A DNA stretch of 64,000 nt, taken from the NCBI RefSeq assembly GCF_900109915.1, contig NZ_FOBU01000001.1, positions 1,511,004 to 1,575,003 on the forward strand, in the 5' to 3' direction. Below, piece after piece: positions 25,672 to 34,654 of this stretch. A program made the translations under genes and the position numbers. The DNA is from Luteibacter sp. UNCMF331Sha3.1 (GTDB lineage Bacteria; Pseudomonadota; Gammaproteobacteria; Xanthomonadales; Rhodanobacteraceae). Each line of letters begins with the position of its first letter. Within the stretch, counting starts at the first letter, position 1. The notes under the pieces are model-generated. The model was not told the DNA's origin, did no database searches, and saw nothing but the letters and a program-made list of their open reading frames with translations.

Positions 25672-28600
25672 ATGAAAATCGCCCAATTCTTCGTCGAACG
25701 CCCGATCCTCGCGGGCGTGCTGTCGGTGCTGTTCCTGATCGCGGGCGGTATCGCCGTGTTCAAGCTGCCGATCAGCGAATACCCCGAGGTCGTGCCCCCG
25801 ACCGTCGTGGTCAAGGCGTCCTACCCGGGCGCCAATCCCAAGGTCATCGCCGAAACCGTCGCCACGCCGCTCGAAGAGCAGATCAACGGCGTGGAAGGCA
25901 TGCTCTACACCTCCTCGCAGGCGACCAGCGACGGCACGATGACCCTCACGGTCACCTTCGCGCTCGGCACGAACCTCGACAATGCCCAGGTGCAGACGCA
26001 GAACCGCGTCGCACAGGCGCTGCCGCGCCTGCCGGAAGAAGTGCAACGCCTCGGCGTGACGACGACCAAGAGCTCGCCCGACCTCACGATGGTCGTGCAT
26101 CTCACGTCGCCGGACAGCCGTTACGACATGCTCTACCTGTCGAACTACGCCCGCACGCGCATCAAGGACCAGCTCGCCCGCCTCGATGGCGTCGGCGACG
26201 TGCAGCTGTTCGGCGCCGGCGAATACAGCATGCGCATCTGGATGAATCCGGAAAAGCTGGCGATCCGCAACCTCACCACGGGTGACGTGATCAAAGCGGT
26301 GCGCGAGCAGAACATCGAGGTGGCCGCCGGTTCGCTGAATGCGCCGCCCGGCCCGAACAGCAACGCGTTCCAGGTGAACATCAACACGCGCGGCCGACTG
26401 GTGACTGAGGACGACTTCCTCAACATCATCGTGCGCAGCGACGCGTCCGGCTCCGTGACCCACCTGCGCGACGTCGCACGCGTCGAGCTGGGTTCCAACA
26501 ACTATGCGCTTCGCAGCCTGCTGAACAACAAGGAAGCGGTCGCGATTCCCATCTTCCAGCGCCCGGGTTCGAACGCGATCGCGATCTCCGACGAAGTGCG
26601 CAAGGAGATGGCCGAGCTGAAGAAGGATTTCCCGCAGGGCGTCGATTACTCCATCGTCTACGATCCGACCGTCTTCGTGCGCGGATCCATCGAGGCCGTG
26701 GTGCACACGCTGTTCGAAGCGATCGTGCTCGTCGTGCTGGTGGTGATCCTGTTCCTGCAGACCTGGCGCGCGTCGATCATCCCGCTGGTCGCCGTGCCCG
26801 TGTCGCTCATCGGCACGTTCGCGGTGATGTACCTCGCCGGCTTCTCGCTCAACGCGTTGTCGTTGTTCGGTCTGGTGCTGGCGATCGGCATCGTGGTCGA
26901 CGATGCCATCGTGGTGGTCGAGAACGTGGAGCGACACATCGAGCACGGCCTCGATCCTAAGATGGCCACGCGACAGGCGATGACCGAAGTGACCGGCCCG
27001 ATCGTCGCGACGGCCCTCGTGCTGTGCGCGGTGTTCGTGCCCGCCGCCTTCATCAGCGGCCTCACCGGCCAGTTCTATCGCCAGTTCGCGCTGACGATCG
27101 CCATCTCCACCGTGATCTCGGCCTTCAACTCGCTGACGTTGAGCCCGGCGCTCGCGGCGATCCTGCTGAAGGGTCGCGACGAGCCGAAGGACAAGCTCAC
27201 CGTGTGGATGGATCGCGGCCTCGGCTGGCTGTTCCGTCCGTTCAACCGCACGTTCGAACGCGCGGCGCACGGCTACGTCGGCGGCGTGAAGAAGATCCTG
27301 CGTTTCTCGGCCGTGGTGCTGATGCTTTACGCGGGCCTCGTCGCGCTCGGCGTGTTCGGCTTCATGAAGACGCCCACCGGCTTCGTGCCGCCGCAGGACA
27401 AGCAGTACCTCGTGGCCTTCGCGCAGCTGCCCGATGCCGCGTCGCTCGATCGTACCGAGGCGGTGATCCGCCGCATGGGCGAGATCGCGATGAAGGACCC
27501 GGGCGCCGAGAGTGCGGTGCAGTTCCCCGGCCTGTCGATCAACGGCTTCACGAACAGCACGAACTCCGGCATCGCGTTCGTGACGCTCAAGCCCTTCGAC
27601 CAGCGCCGCTCGCCCGAGCTGTCCGCGGACGCGATCGCGGCACGCCTCAATGCGCAGTTCGCCGGCATCCAGGATGCGTACATCGCGATCTTCCCGCCAC
27701 CGCCGGTCAACGGCCTCGGCACGATCGGCGGTTTCCGCATGCAGATCGAGGATCACGGCGACCTGGGCTTCGAGGAGCTCTTCAAGCAGACGCAAGGCCT
27801 CATCGCGGCAAGCCAGAAGACACCCGAACTCGCGCACCTGTTCACCAGCTACCAGGTGAGCGTGCCGCAGTTCGATGCCGACGTGGATCGCGAGAAAGCG
27901 AAGTCCGAGGGCATCGACCTGGGCGACGTGTTCCAGACGATGCAGGCGTACCTCGGCTCGCTCTACGTGAACGACTTCAATCGTTTCGGCCGTACCTATC
28001 AGGTGAACGTGTCGGCGGAACCGTCGTTCCGTCACGAGCCGTCCGACATCGTCGGCCTGAAGACGCGTAATGCCGCGGGCGATCTCGTGCCGCTCGGCTC
28101 GTTCCTCACCGTACGCCAGACCAACGGCCCGGACCGCGTGCAGCACTACAACGGCTTCCCCACCGCCGAGATCAACGGCGGCGCGGCGCCGGGGTACAGC
28201 ACCGGCCAGGCGCAGGCGGCGATGGAGAAGCTCGCCAAGGAAAACCTGCCGAACGGCATGACGTTCGAATGGACGGAGCTGACCTACCAGCAGATCCTCG
28301 CCGGCAATACCGCGGTGCTGGTCTTCCCGCTGTCGGTGCTGCTCGTGTTCCTGGTGCTGGCCTCGCTGTACGAAAGCCTGAGCCTGCCGCTGGCGGTGAT
28401 CCTGATCGTGCCGATGGTGCTGCTGTCCGCGATCGCCGGTGTGATCGTCACGGGTGGCGACAACAACATCTTCACCCAGATCGGTCTGATCGTGCTCGTG
28501 GGCCTCGCGTGCAAGAACGCGATCCTGATCGTGGAGTTCGCTCGCGAAGCCGAGATCGAAGGCATGAATCGCGTCGATGCGGTGCTGGAAGCCGCACGCC

Positions 28601-28863
28601 TGCGACTGCGCCCGATCCTCATGACGTCGTTCGCGTTCATCATGGGCGTCGTGCCGCTGGTGACCTCGCACGGCGCCGGTGCGGAAATGCGCCACGCCAT
28701 GGGCGTGACCGTCTTCGCTGGCATGCTGGGCGTGACGTTCTTCGGCCTCATCTTCACCCCGCTCTTCTACGTACTGATCCGCAGCTGGAACGAGCGTTCG
28801 GAGGCCCGCCGTCTGGCGCGCCGCGAGCGTCGCCTCCTCGAACACGCGGCCCGGGAGTCCTGA
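25672..28863 (+). CDS. RND multidrug efflux pump (HAE1, MexF/SmeW type)
   Basis: A 1063-residue inner-membrane pump of usual length. The start FFVERPILAGVLSVLF and the sequence SEYPEVVPPTVVVKASYPGA are RND hallmarks. The proton-relay Asp pair is in GIVVDDAIVVVENVERH in the fourth transmembrane helix, and GLACKNAILIVEFARE is in the second half. The sequence pattern fits the MexF/BpeF/SmeW branch, known to export chloramphenicol, quinolones and trimethoprim in relatives. The substrate range here is inferred. The frame is open 36 codons further upstream, but the ATG at 25672 matches homologues. Confidence 0.95.
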   Translation: MKIAQFFVERPILAGVLSVLFLIAGGIAVFKLPISEYPEVVPPTVVVKASYPGANPKVIAETVATPLEEQINGVEGMLYTSSQATSDGTMTLTVTFALGTNLDNAQVQTQNRVAQALPRLPEEVQRLGVTTTKSSPDLTMVVHLTSPDSRYDMLYLSNYARTRIKDQLARLDGVGDVQLFGAGEYSMRIWMNPEKLAIRNLTTGDVIKAVREQNIEVAAGSLNAPPGPNSNAFQVNINTRGRLVTEDDFLNIIVRSDASGSVTHLRDVARVELGSNNYALRSLLNNKEAVAIPIFQRPGSNAIAISDEVRKEMAELKKDFPQGVDYSIVYDPTVFVRGSIEAVVHTLFEAIVLVVLVVILFLQTWRASIIPLVAVPVSLIGTFAVMYLAGFSLNALSLFGLVLAIGIVVDDAIVVVENVERHIEHGLDPKMATRQAMTEVTGPIVATALVLCAVFVPAAFISGLTGQFYRQFALTIAISTVISAFNSLTLSPALAAILLKGRDEPKDKLTVWMDRGLGWLFRPFNRTFERAAHGYVGGVKKILRFSAVVLMLYAGLVALGVFGFMKTPTGFVPPQDKQYLVAFAQLPDAASLDRTEAVIRRMGEIAMKDPGAESAVQFPGLSINGFTNSTNSGIAFVTLKPFDQRRSPELSADAIAARLNAQFAGIQDAYIAIFPPPPVNGLGTIGGFRMQIEDHGDLGFEELFKQTQGLIAASQKTPELAHLFTSYQVSVPQFDADVDREKAKSEGIDLGDVFQTMQAYLGSLYVNDFNRFGRTYQVNVSAEPSFRHEPSDIVGLKTRNAAGDLVPLGSFLTVRQTNGPDRVQHYNGFPTAEINGGAAPGYSTGQAQAAMEKLAKENLPNGMTFEWTELTYQQILAGNTAVLVFPLSVLLVFLVLASLYESLSLPLAVILIVPMVLLSAIAGVIVTGGDNNIFTQIGLIVLVGLACKNAILIVEFAREAEIEGMNRVDAVLEAARLRLRPILMTSFAFIMGVVPLVTSHGAGAEMRHAMGVTVFAGMLGVTFFGLIFTPLFYVLIRSWNERSEARRLARRERRLLEHAARES

Positions 28864-28866
28864 TCC

Positions 28867-30300
28867 ATGAAAACCGTGTTCCGTAGTACCGCGTTGTTCG
28901 CCGCACTCGTGCTCGCCGGTTGTGCGAGCGTGGGTCCGGATTACCACGCGCCGAAGGAAGCGCCGGTCGTGCTGCAGGGGGTCGACGCGTCCGCGCAGAC
29001 CACCGGCGACGTGCAGGCGCAATGGTGGAAGCAGTTCGGCGACCCGACGCTCGACGCGCTGGTGGCCCGTGCGGCGAAGAACGCGCCCGACCTCAAGATC
29101 GCGCTGGCGCGCCTGAACCAGGCGCGTGCCGCGCTGGGTACGGCGAAGTCGCAGCAGATCCCGGATATCGAGACGGGCGTGTCGTATTCGCGCAGCCGCC
29201 AGCAGCAGCCGGGCTTCACCGACCAGCGCACTACCATCACCTCGTACCAGGCCGGGTTCGACGCCTCGTGGGAGCTCGATCTGTTCGGCGGCATCCGTCG
29301 CTCTGTGGAAGCCGCGCGTGCCGATGCCGGCGCGGGCGAAGCGTCGCTGCAGGACGCCCAGGTGACGCTGTTCGCCGAAGTCGCGCGGAATTACTTCGAT
29401 CTGCGCGGCACGCAGCTACGCATCGACGTGGCGAAGCGCGACATCGACAACCAGCGCGACTCGCTGAAGGTGATCTCGGCGCGCGTGGAACTGGGTACTG
29501 GCGCCGAACAGGACCTGGCGAGCGCGAAGGCGCGTCTCGCGTCCGTCGAGGCACAGCTTCCGGTTCTCGAAACGCAGGCGAGTGCGGACCAGTTCCGCCT
29601 CGCCGTGCTGCTCGGCGAGCGGCCGGGTGAACTCGACATCGACCTGTCGCCCGCCACGTTCAAGACCATCGACACCGCGCTCGCCATCGGCGGTGCGGAC
29701 GAGGTCTTGCAGCGACGTCCGGACATCCGCATCGCCGAACGCGAGCTCGCCGCCGCGAACGCACGCATCGGCGTGGCGAAGGCCGAGTACTTCCCGCACA
29801 TCTCGCTCGGTGGCTTCATCGGCTTCCTCGCCGGTCGCAGCAACGACTTCGGCGGCGCGGACTCGCGCGCCTGGTCGGTGGCACCGAGCATCTCGTGGTC
29901 GGGGCTCAATGTGCAGCGCGTGCGTTCGGGCGTGAAGGGTGCCGAGGCCCGCGCGGACGAAGCGCTGGCCAACTATCAGCGCACCGTGCTGACCGCGCTG
30001 GAGGACGTCGACAACTCGCTCGTCGGCTACAACCGCCAGCGCGAGCGCGTCGAAAAGCTGATCGTGCAGGCGACGGAGAGCCGTCGCGCCGCGGAGCTCG
30101 CGAAGCTTCGTTACGACGCCGGCCGCACCGACTACCTCGAGCTGCTCGACGCGCAGCGCACGCAGCTTTCGGCCGAAGACCAGCTCGCCGAAGCCGAAGC
30201 GGGCATCAACGTCCGCGCCGTGCAGCTTTACAAGGCCCTGGGCGGCGGCTGGCAGGCCTGCGGCGACATTGCGTGCAGCGAGGTCGCGAAGGTGCCATGA
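28867..30300 (+). CDS. outer-membrane efflux lipoprotein (OprN/SmeX type)
   Basis: A 477-residue TolC-like lipoprotein with the lipobox VLAGCAS near residue 18. The family segments are present: QWWKQFGDPTLDALV, a helix-rich first repeat, SWELDLFGGIRR, LGERPG and VLQRRPDIRIAERELAAANA. It completes the tripartite RND exporter. It starts three bases after the pump stop, and its last four bases (ATGA) overlap the start of the SDR gene, so the two are probably translationally coupled. It is a second channel, distinct from the one at 17956-19473. Confidence 0.93.
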   Translation: MKTVFRSTALFAALVLAGCASVGPDYHAPKEAPVVLQGVDASAQTTGDVQAQWWKQFGDPTLDALVARAAKNAPDLKIALARLNQARAALGTAKSQQIPDIETGVSYSRSRQQQPGFTDQRTTITSYQAGFDASWELDLFGGIRRSVEAARADAGAGEASLQDAQVTLFAEVARNYFDLRGTQLRIDVAKRDIDNQRDSLKVISARVELGTGAEQDLASAKARLASVEAQLPVLETQASADQFRLAVLLGERPGELDIDLSPATFKTIDTALAIGGADEVLQRRPDIRIAERELAAANARIGVAKAEYFPHISLGGFIGFLAGRSNDFGGADSRAWSVAPSISWSGLNVQRVRSGVKGAEARADEALANYQRTVLTALEDVDNSLVGYNRQRERVEKLIVQATESRRAAELAKLRYDAGRTDYLELLDAQRTQLSAEDQLAEAEAGINVRAVQLYKALGGGWQACGDIACSEVAKVP

Positions 30301-31067
30301 GCACGAATGTCCGTCGCCTGCCGGTGCAGGCGAAGCGCAAACACACGATGGCGCTCGAACCGCCGCTCGGCCAGCGCGTCGCGCTGGTCAGCGGCGCCAG
30401 CCGGGGCATCGGCCTCGAGGTGTCGCGCCAGCTGGCGTCGCTCGGCGTGACGGTGTTCATGGGCATGCGGGAGCCGGGTAAGGGCGAGAAGGTCGTCCGC
30501 TCGGTGCGCGAAATGGGTGGCGACGCGTTCGCCATCCGGCTCGACGTCACGAAGCCGAAGGACATAGCGGCGGCGATCGCACACATCGACGAGCGCTTCG
30601 GTCGCCTCGACATTCTGGTGAACAATGCCGGCGGCTTCTTCGATCCCGCCGGCCGGGCGTCGGCCGCGGACATCGAAACGCTGCGCGGCGCGCTCGACGT
30701 CAATCTGATCGGCGCGTGGAGCTTGGCGGGCGCCGCCATTCCGCTGATGAAGCGTCACGGTTACGGGCGCATCGTCAACGTGTCGAGCGAGTGCGCCGTG
30801 CGTACGAAGTGCGGCGACAACAGTCCGGCCTATCGGGTGTCCAAGGCGGCGCTGAACGCGTTCACCCAGGTACTGGCGCAGGAGATGACCGGCAGCGGCA
30901 TCGTCGTCAACGCCGTATGCCCCGGCTGGACGGCGACGCAGCTCGGCGGCAGCGGCGGCCGACCGGTCGCGGAAAGCGCGGAGGGCATCGTCTGGGCCGC
31001 TCTGCTATCGGACCGCGAGAGCACCACGGGCGAATTCTTCCGCGACCGGACGAAGCTCGCGTGGTAG
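30297..31067 (+). CDS. short-chain dehydrogenase at the end of the RND operon
   Basis: A 256-residue SDR. The cofactor site is SGASRGIGLEV, the NNAGG motif lies near residue 112, the catalytic Ser is in VNVSSE and Tyr/Lys in YRVSK. The ATG at 30297 overlaps the channel stop; an alternative start at 30348 would remove 17 N-terminal residues. Known parallels are the SDR genes smeU1/smeU2 of the Stenotrophomonas smeVWX operon and the oxidoreductase MexS beside mexEF. The protein may remove or modify an electrophilic or quinone-like pump substrate or inducer. Its true substrate is unknown. Confidence 0.85.
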   Translation: MSTNVRRLPVQAKRKHTMALEPPLGQRVALVSGASRGIGLEVSRQLASLGVTVFMGMREPGKGEKVVRSVREMGGDAFAIRLDVTKPKDIAAAIAHIDERFGRLDILVNNAGGFFDPAGRASAADIETLRGALDVNLIGAWSLAGAAIPLMKRHGYGRIVNVSSECAVRTKCGDNSPAYRVSKAALNAFTQVLAQEMTGSGIVVNAVCPGWTATQLGGSGGRPVAESAEGIVWAALLSDRESTTGEFFRDRTKLAW

Positions 31068-31074
31068 GCACCCC

Positions 31075-31102
31075 GGTGGGAGCCAGCAGGCTGGCTCCCA
31101 CC
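31075..31102. terminator. palindromic GGTGGGAGCCAGC repeat between convergent genes
   Basis: GGTGGGAGCCAGC and GCTGGCTCCCACC form a 13-bp perfect stem with a two-base loop, between the end of the RND operon and the end of the AI-2E-type permease gene. It probably terminates both. Confidence 0.72.
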
Positions 31103-31105
31103 CGA

Positions 31106-32269
31106 TCAGCGCGAGATGATGTGCGCGAACCACTGCCAGCCGCGTAGCCTCGCGGTGATCAGCTTCACGCAGGTCAGCATCGGCACGGCGAGCAGGGCGC
31201 CGGGTATGCCCCATAGCCAACCCCAGATCAGCAGCCACAGCAGGATGGCGACGGGACTCAGGCGCGAACGCCTGCCCTGCAACATAGGGGTGATGAGGTT
31301 GCCCTCGATCGCGGTGATGCCGGCGAACGTCGCCGCAGGCAACAGCGCGGGGCCGAGTTCCTGGAAATGCAGTGCACCGACCACGGCGAGCACCGTGGTG
31401 GTGGTGATCGCACCGACATAAGGAATGAAGTTGGCGACGGTGGCGACGGTACCCCACAGCAGCGGGTCCGGTACGTCGTAGAGGTACAGCATGCCCGCGG
31501 TCACGAGGCCGAGCGTCACGTTGATGGCGGCGGTGAGCAGCAGGTAGCTGGACACCTCCGTCTGTATGCTTCGCACGATGCTGACCGTGTGTCGCTTGTA
31601 CGAGAACGTGGGCGATATCTCGACGGCACGCCGGAGGATCTCGTCGCCATACACCAGAAAGAAGAACACGAGCAGCGCAACGGTCAGCACGCTCGCAATC
31701 ACTTTCGGCGCCCCCGCGACGATGTCCCAGGCGGTGAACGCGAAGCCGTTCGGACTCTGCGGCGCGTTGCGCGCGACGGCGCCGCCGACCAGCGTCTGCG
31801 TGGCGCGACTTGCCGCCTCGATCTGCTGCGTCATCGGTTTGATTTTCGGCGCGAACGAACGCATCGCGGTCGGCGCCTGGTGGAACCAGTTCAATGCAGG
31901 CTCGGAAAGCGTGGTGATCGCCGACACCAGGCCGACGCCGAGCAGGATCATCACGGTGCACGCGGCGAGCCAGCGCGGAATCCGGAAGCGCGCCGACGCG
32001 GCGACGATGGGATTCAGCGCGAGGCCGATGAATGCCGCGAGCACGAGCGGCACGAGGATCGATTTACCGATCGCGACCGTATAGAGGATCGCGAGGAGGA
32101 TCATGCCCGTGAGCGAGATACGTATCGCGCGCAGGTGGCGCGAGATGCGCCGCGTACTGCGGCTGCTGCCGGGCTTGCGCCGCGGACGCACCGCCAGCGT
32201 GGAGACGGCGACGCCTGGCGCCGCCGTCGAAGGAAGAGGCGTGGGGATCGGACTGGGGAAATCGCTCAC
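31106..32269 (-). CDS. AI-2E family transporter (PerM/YdiK type permease)
   Basis: A 387-residue membrane protein with about eight hydrophobic segments. The conserved family end is visible: LWGTVATVANFIPYVGAI, then EGNLITPMLQGRRSRLSPVAILLWLLIWGWLWG. A basic 45-residue N-terminal tail precedes the first helix. Some members export autoinducer-2 and others are sodium/proton antiporters, so the cargo is not known. The start overlaps the stop of the 105-residue protein gene by four bases (ATGA), so it is the last gene of a small operon. Confidence 0.85.
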   Translation of the reverse strand: MSDFPSPIPTPLPSTAAPGVAVSTLAVRPRRKPGSSRSTRRISRHLRAIRISLTGMILLAILYTVAIGKSILVPLVLAAFIGLALNPIVAASARFRIPRWLAACTVMILLGVGLVSAITTLSEPALNWFHQAPTAMRSFAPKIKPMTQQIEAASRATQTLVGGAVARNAPQSPNGFAFTAWDIVAGAPKVIASVLTVALLVFFFLVYGDEILRRAVEISPTFSYKRHTVSIVRSIQTEVSSYLLLTAAINVTLGLVTAGMLYLYDVPDPLLWGTVATVANFIPYVGAITTTTVLAVVGALHFQELGPALLPAATFAGITAIEGNLITPMLQGRRSRLSPVAILLWLLIWGWLWGIPGALLAVPMLTCVKLITARLRGWQWFAHIISR

Positions 32270-32583
32270 GGTGCGGGTTCGGCGCCGTCGGCCGCTCCCA
32301 CCGCGAGGTCGCCCAGCACGCTGCCGGCCGCCATCGAGATCACGCGGGTGACCAGATCGGCTGCGCCGCCCGCGACGATGCCGCTAACGCCAGGCACCGA
32401 GAGCGGATTCACCTTGATCTTGCTGAGCAGGAAGCCGGAACCGGCGGCGACGCCGAGTACCGTGAGCGGATGCTCGTAACCGCGGGCGATGAGGGCCGCG
32501 GCGGGACGCACGGTTTCCTCGCGCGCGATGGCGACGCGCGCCCGGGCCTCGGAGACCTTTGCGATGCTGCTGAAGATGCCCAT
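32266..32583 (-). CDS. hypothetical protein, membrane-associated
   Basis: A 105-residue protein of unknown function. A basic N-terminal region (IFSSIAKVSEARARVAIAREE) is followed by two glycine-rich, moderately hydrophobic segments (LTVLGVAAGSGFLLSKI and VSGIVAGGAADLVTRVISMA). It sits between a YqjE-like gene and the permease, so it likely belongs to the same envelope-stress operon (YqjD, YqjE, YqjK-like order). The ATG at 32583 gives a compact protein; an in-frame start 26 codons upstream would overlap the neighbouring gene. Confidence 0.65.
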   Translation of the reverse strand: MGIFSSIAKVSEARARVAIAREETVRPAAALIARGYEHPLTVLGVAAGSGFLLSKIKVNPLSVPGVSGIVAGGAADLVTRVISMAAGSVLGDLAVGAADGAEPAP

Positions 32584-32587
32584 ACCC

Positions 32588-33070
32588 TTATTCCCCTGCT
32601 CTCTCGCCTTCGGCCTTGCCTTGCCGGGCGGCTTCCTTCGCCAGGGTCGCCAGCTCGGCACGTGTCGCCGGGAGGGTAAGCCAGTGCATGCCGCGGCGGA
32701 AGACGAGGATGGATCCGACCAGCAGCACCAGCTGCAGACCGGCCAACGCCGTCAACGCCCAGGCCCACGAGCCGAACCATTGCGCGAGACCCCAGCCGGC
32801 CAGTGCCAGCAACGTGAAACCCAGCGCTACCGCGAACACGATCGCGGCCAGCCCCATGAACAGCATCATCACGAAACCGCTGCGCGCGAGCCCGATCTCC
32901 GCCGAGGCCAGCTTGAGCTGCGCCGCGAAAAGATCCTTGAGGCCCGCGCCCAGGCGGCGGACGTCGTCGAGCCAGCCAGGCGCCGCCGGCGGCGGGAGGC
33001 CGGCCGGCGCACCGTCGACCGGCGGCTCTCCGCGTTCTACCCGCTGCCCCGAGGGACCGTCGTCAAGCAT
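32588..33070 (-). CDS. YqjE-like/phage-holin superfamily III membrane protein
   Basis: A 160-residue protein. After a proline-rich 35-residue start, residues 37-65 are amphipathic (LKDLFAAQLKLASAEIGLARSG), then two transmembrane helices follow (AAIVFAVALGFTLLALAGW and ALTALAGLQLVLLVGSILVF). The tail is charged. This fits the DUF1469/YqjE family, found beside YqjD-type ribosome-hibernation proteins. Function is unknown in detail. The gene ends four bases before the start of the next small gene. Confidence 0.72.
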   Translation of the reverse strand: MLDDGPSGQRVERGEPPVDGAPAGLPPPAAPGWLDDVRRLGAGLKDLFAAQLKLASAEIGLARSGFVMMLFMGLAAIVFAVALGFTLLALAGWGLAQWFGSWAWALTALAGLQLVLLVGSILVFRRGMHWLTLPATRAELATLAKEAARQGKAEGERAGE

Positions 33071-33096
33071 GCTTCGAGCCCCTTGGGAACCGTGGA

Positions 33097-33486
33097 TCAG
33101 TTACGCAGGATGCGGCCGGCCAACCAGCCTGCGGCGAGTGCCAGCGCGATGGACTGTACCGGCTTTTCGCGCACGTATTCGCGAGCGGTATCGAGCCAGT
33201 CGTTAGCCGTGTCGACGGCATCGCCATAGGCTTCCTTCCCGCGGAGCTTGGCTTCTTCGGCCTTTTCGGCGGCGATCGTCGCCCCATGGGCGGCCTTGTC
33301 GGTCGCGTTGTGGAGGGTGGTCTCGACGCGGTCCGCGGCGCGGTCCACCGCGTCCTTCGTGCGATCGACGGCCTCGGATGTGGCGGTCTTCACTCGCTCG
33401 GCGCGTGCGTCGATGCGCTCGGCGGCCGAAACGGTGTTCGCAGCGGCTGTCGCGGCGTTGGCGACATGGTCGGCGGGCTTGTTCAT
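33097..33486 (-). CDS. YqjD/ElaB-like inner-membrane stress protein
   Basis: A 129-residue protein. About 95 residues of Ala-, Lys- and Asp-rich helix with repeats such as AVDRTKDAVDRAADRVE (apolipoprotein/LEA-like) precede EYVREKPVQSIALALAAGWLAG, the single C-terminal membrane helix with the REKP motif of the DUF883 family. Relatives bind stationary-phase ribosomes and hold them at the membrane. GGAG lies ten bases before the ATG at 33486; an upstream in-frame start is less likely. It is probably the first gene of the run to 31106. Confidence 0.78.
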   Translation of the reverse strand: MNKPADHVANAATAAANTVSAAERIDARAERVKTATSEAVDRTKDAVDRAADRVETTLHNATDKAAHGATIAAEKAEEAKLRGKEAYGDAVDTANDWLDTAREYVREKPVQSIALALAAGWLAGRILRN

Positions 33487-33634
33487 GGACTTTTCTCCGA
33501 GGTGCTGGGGTCGATCACGATAGGCGATGGAAAGTGACGTCGGGGTCACGGACAGGAGCACTGACGAATACGCCGCAGGGAACCCGGACGACGCGAGCCG
33601 CCCGGGCTCCTGTGCGCTTTCGGCAACGGCTTGG

Positions 33635-33793
33635 CTAGACGCTTCGGCCGCGGAAGAACGAGATGATCGCCAGGATCAGGAAGATCACGAACAGGATCTT
33701 CGCGATGCCGGCCGCCGTACCTGCGATACCACCGAAACCGAAGACGGCCGCGATGATCGCGATGACGAGAAAGACAAGGGCGTAGTGCAGCAT
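33635..33793 (-). CDS. DUF1328 small membrane protein (YtjA family)
   Basis: A 52-residue protein found by translating the minus strand between two larger genes. It starts [19 protein letters not shown], has a central glycine-rich [15 protein letters not shown], a second helix [14 protein letters not shown] and a basic end RGRSV. This is the complete DUF1328 pattern at its usual length. AAGGAG lies nine bases before the ATG. Relatives are stress- or stationary-phase-induced membrane proteins of unknown function. It is adjacent to the YqjD-like gene but separated by about 150 bases. Confidence 0.88.
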   Translation of the reverse strand: MLHYALVFLVIAIIAAVFGFGGIAGTAAGIAKILFVIFLILAIISFFRGRSV

Positions 33794-33899
33794 GGTCGGG
33801 ATCTCCTTGGTTGGCGCGGGACCATTTAGTCCCGCGATCCGCGCATGCCGCGTGAAGCCCGGCGGCCTCGCTCAATGGGCGTTCAGCCAGCCGGCCCCG

Positions 33900-34541
33900 T
33901 CAGGCCCGGACTCTCGGGTTGAGCGAGTACGTGCCGGTGATGACCGCCTCGTCGACCACGTGACCCTTGATGACGTCGCGGAACTCCTCCAGCGAGAAGC
34001 CGTTCTCCAGCGCCACCCGGTCGATGTCGAGCGCATAGACCCGGTAGTGGTAGTGGTGCGGAATGCTGTCGTTCCAGGGCGGGCACGGGCCGTCGTAGCC
34101 GTGGTAGTGGCCTTCCATCGCGGCGTCGCCCTTGAACCAGGCGGTATAGTCATTGAGGCCCTGCACCGAACCGGGAGGCCCGACAAGGTGACCTTTGATC
34201 TTGCCGTTGCCCTTGCCTCTGGGCACCACGCCTTCGCCACAGGCACCCTCACCCAGCTCGCGGCACTCCAGCGGAATGTTCGCCATCAGCCAGTGCACGA
34301 ACTCGACGCGAGGCAGGTCGTGGCGCACTTCGCGGCCTTCGACGTTCACGTCGTCCGGCTTCGACGGGACGTCGGTATCGATCACGGCGATGGCGAACGA
34401 CTTCGTGGTCGCCGGCACTTCGGTCCAGGCGAGGTGAGGTGTCACATTGCCTGCGGGCTTGACCGGCTCGCCGCGTTCCATGAAGGCGAACGTCGGCGGA
34501 ATCGGTTTGCCGTGCTCGATGCTGTCGCTCTTGAGTCGCAT
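33900..34541 (-). CDS. YbhB/YbcL family Raf-kinase-inhibitor-like protein (PEBP)
   Basis: A 213-residue PEBP-fold protein. SIEHGKPIPPTFAF, VTPHLAWTEVPATTKSFAIAVID, HWLMANIP and PCPPWNDSIPHHYHYRVYALD are the standard blocks, including the ligand-pocket D-P-x-H-like and GPxPP-like motifs. It is cytoplasmic, with no signal peptide. Bacterial members bind small anions or phospholipid head groups and have no clear physiological role. GGAG is seven bases before the ATG at 34541. It stands alone. Confidence 0.87.
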   Translation of the reverse strand: MRLKSDSIEHGKPIPPTFAFMERGEPVKPAGNVTPHLAWTEVPATTKSFAIAVIDTDVPSKPDDVNVEGREVRHDLPRVEFVHWLMANIPLECRELGEGACGEGVVPRGKGNGKIKGHLVGPPGSVQGLNDYTAWFKGDAAMEGHYHGYDGPCPPWNDSIPHHYHYRVYALDIDRVALENGFSLEEFRDVIKGHVVDEAVITGTYSLNPRVRA

Positions 34542-34654
34542 GGAAGATCTCCTGGCTTGGTTCTCGAAGGTCACGCGTGACCGGTCGCACCGGCACGCGG
34601 ACATCCACTTCAGCACGGCCCATGTGTAGCCCGCGCCACCATGCCGGCGCTTCC

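Noticed and set aside
25501-29022. A minus-strand open frame of over 1100 codons across the RND genes
   Set aside because: It is antisense to a clear adaptor-pump-channel operon, has a His/Arg/Glu-rich low-complexity translation and no domain. It reflects third-position GC bias.
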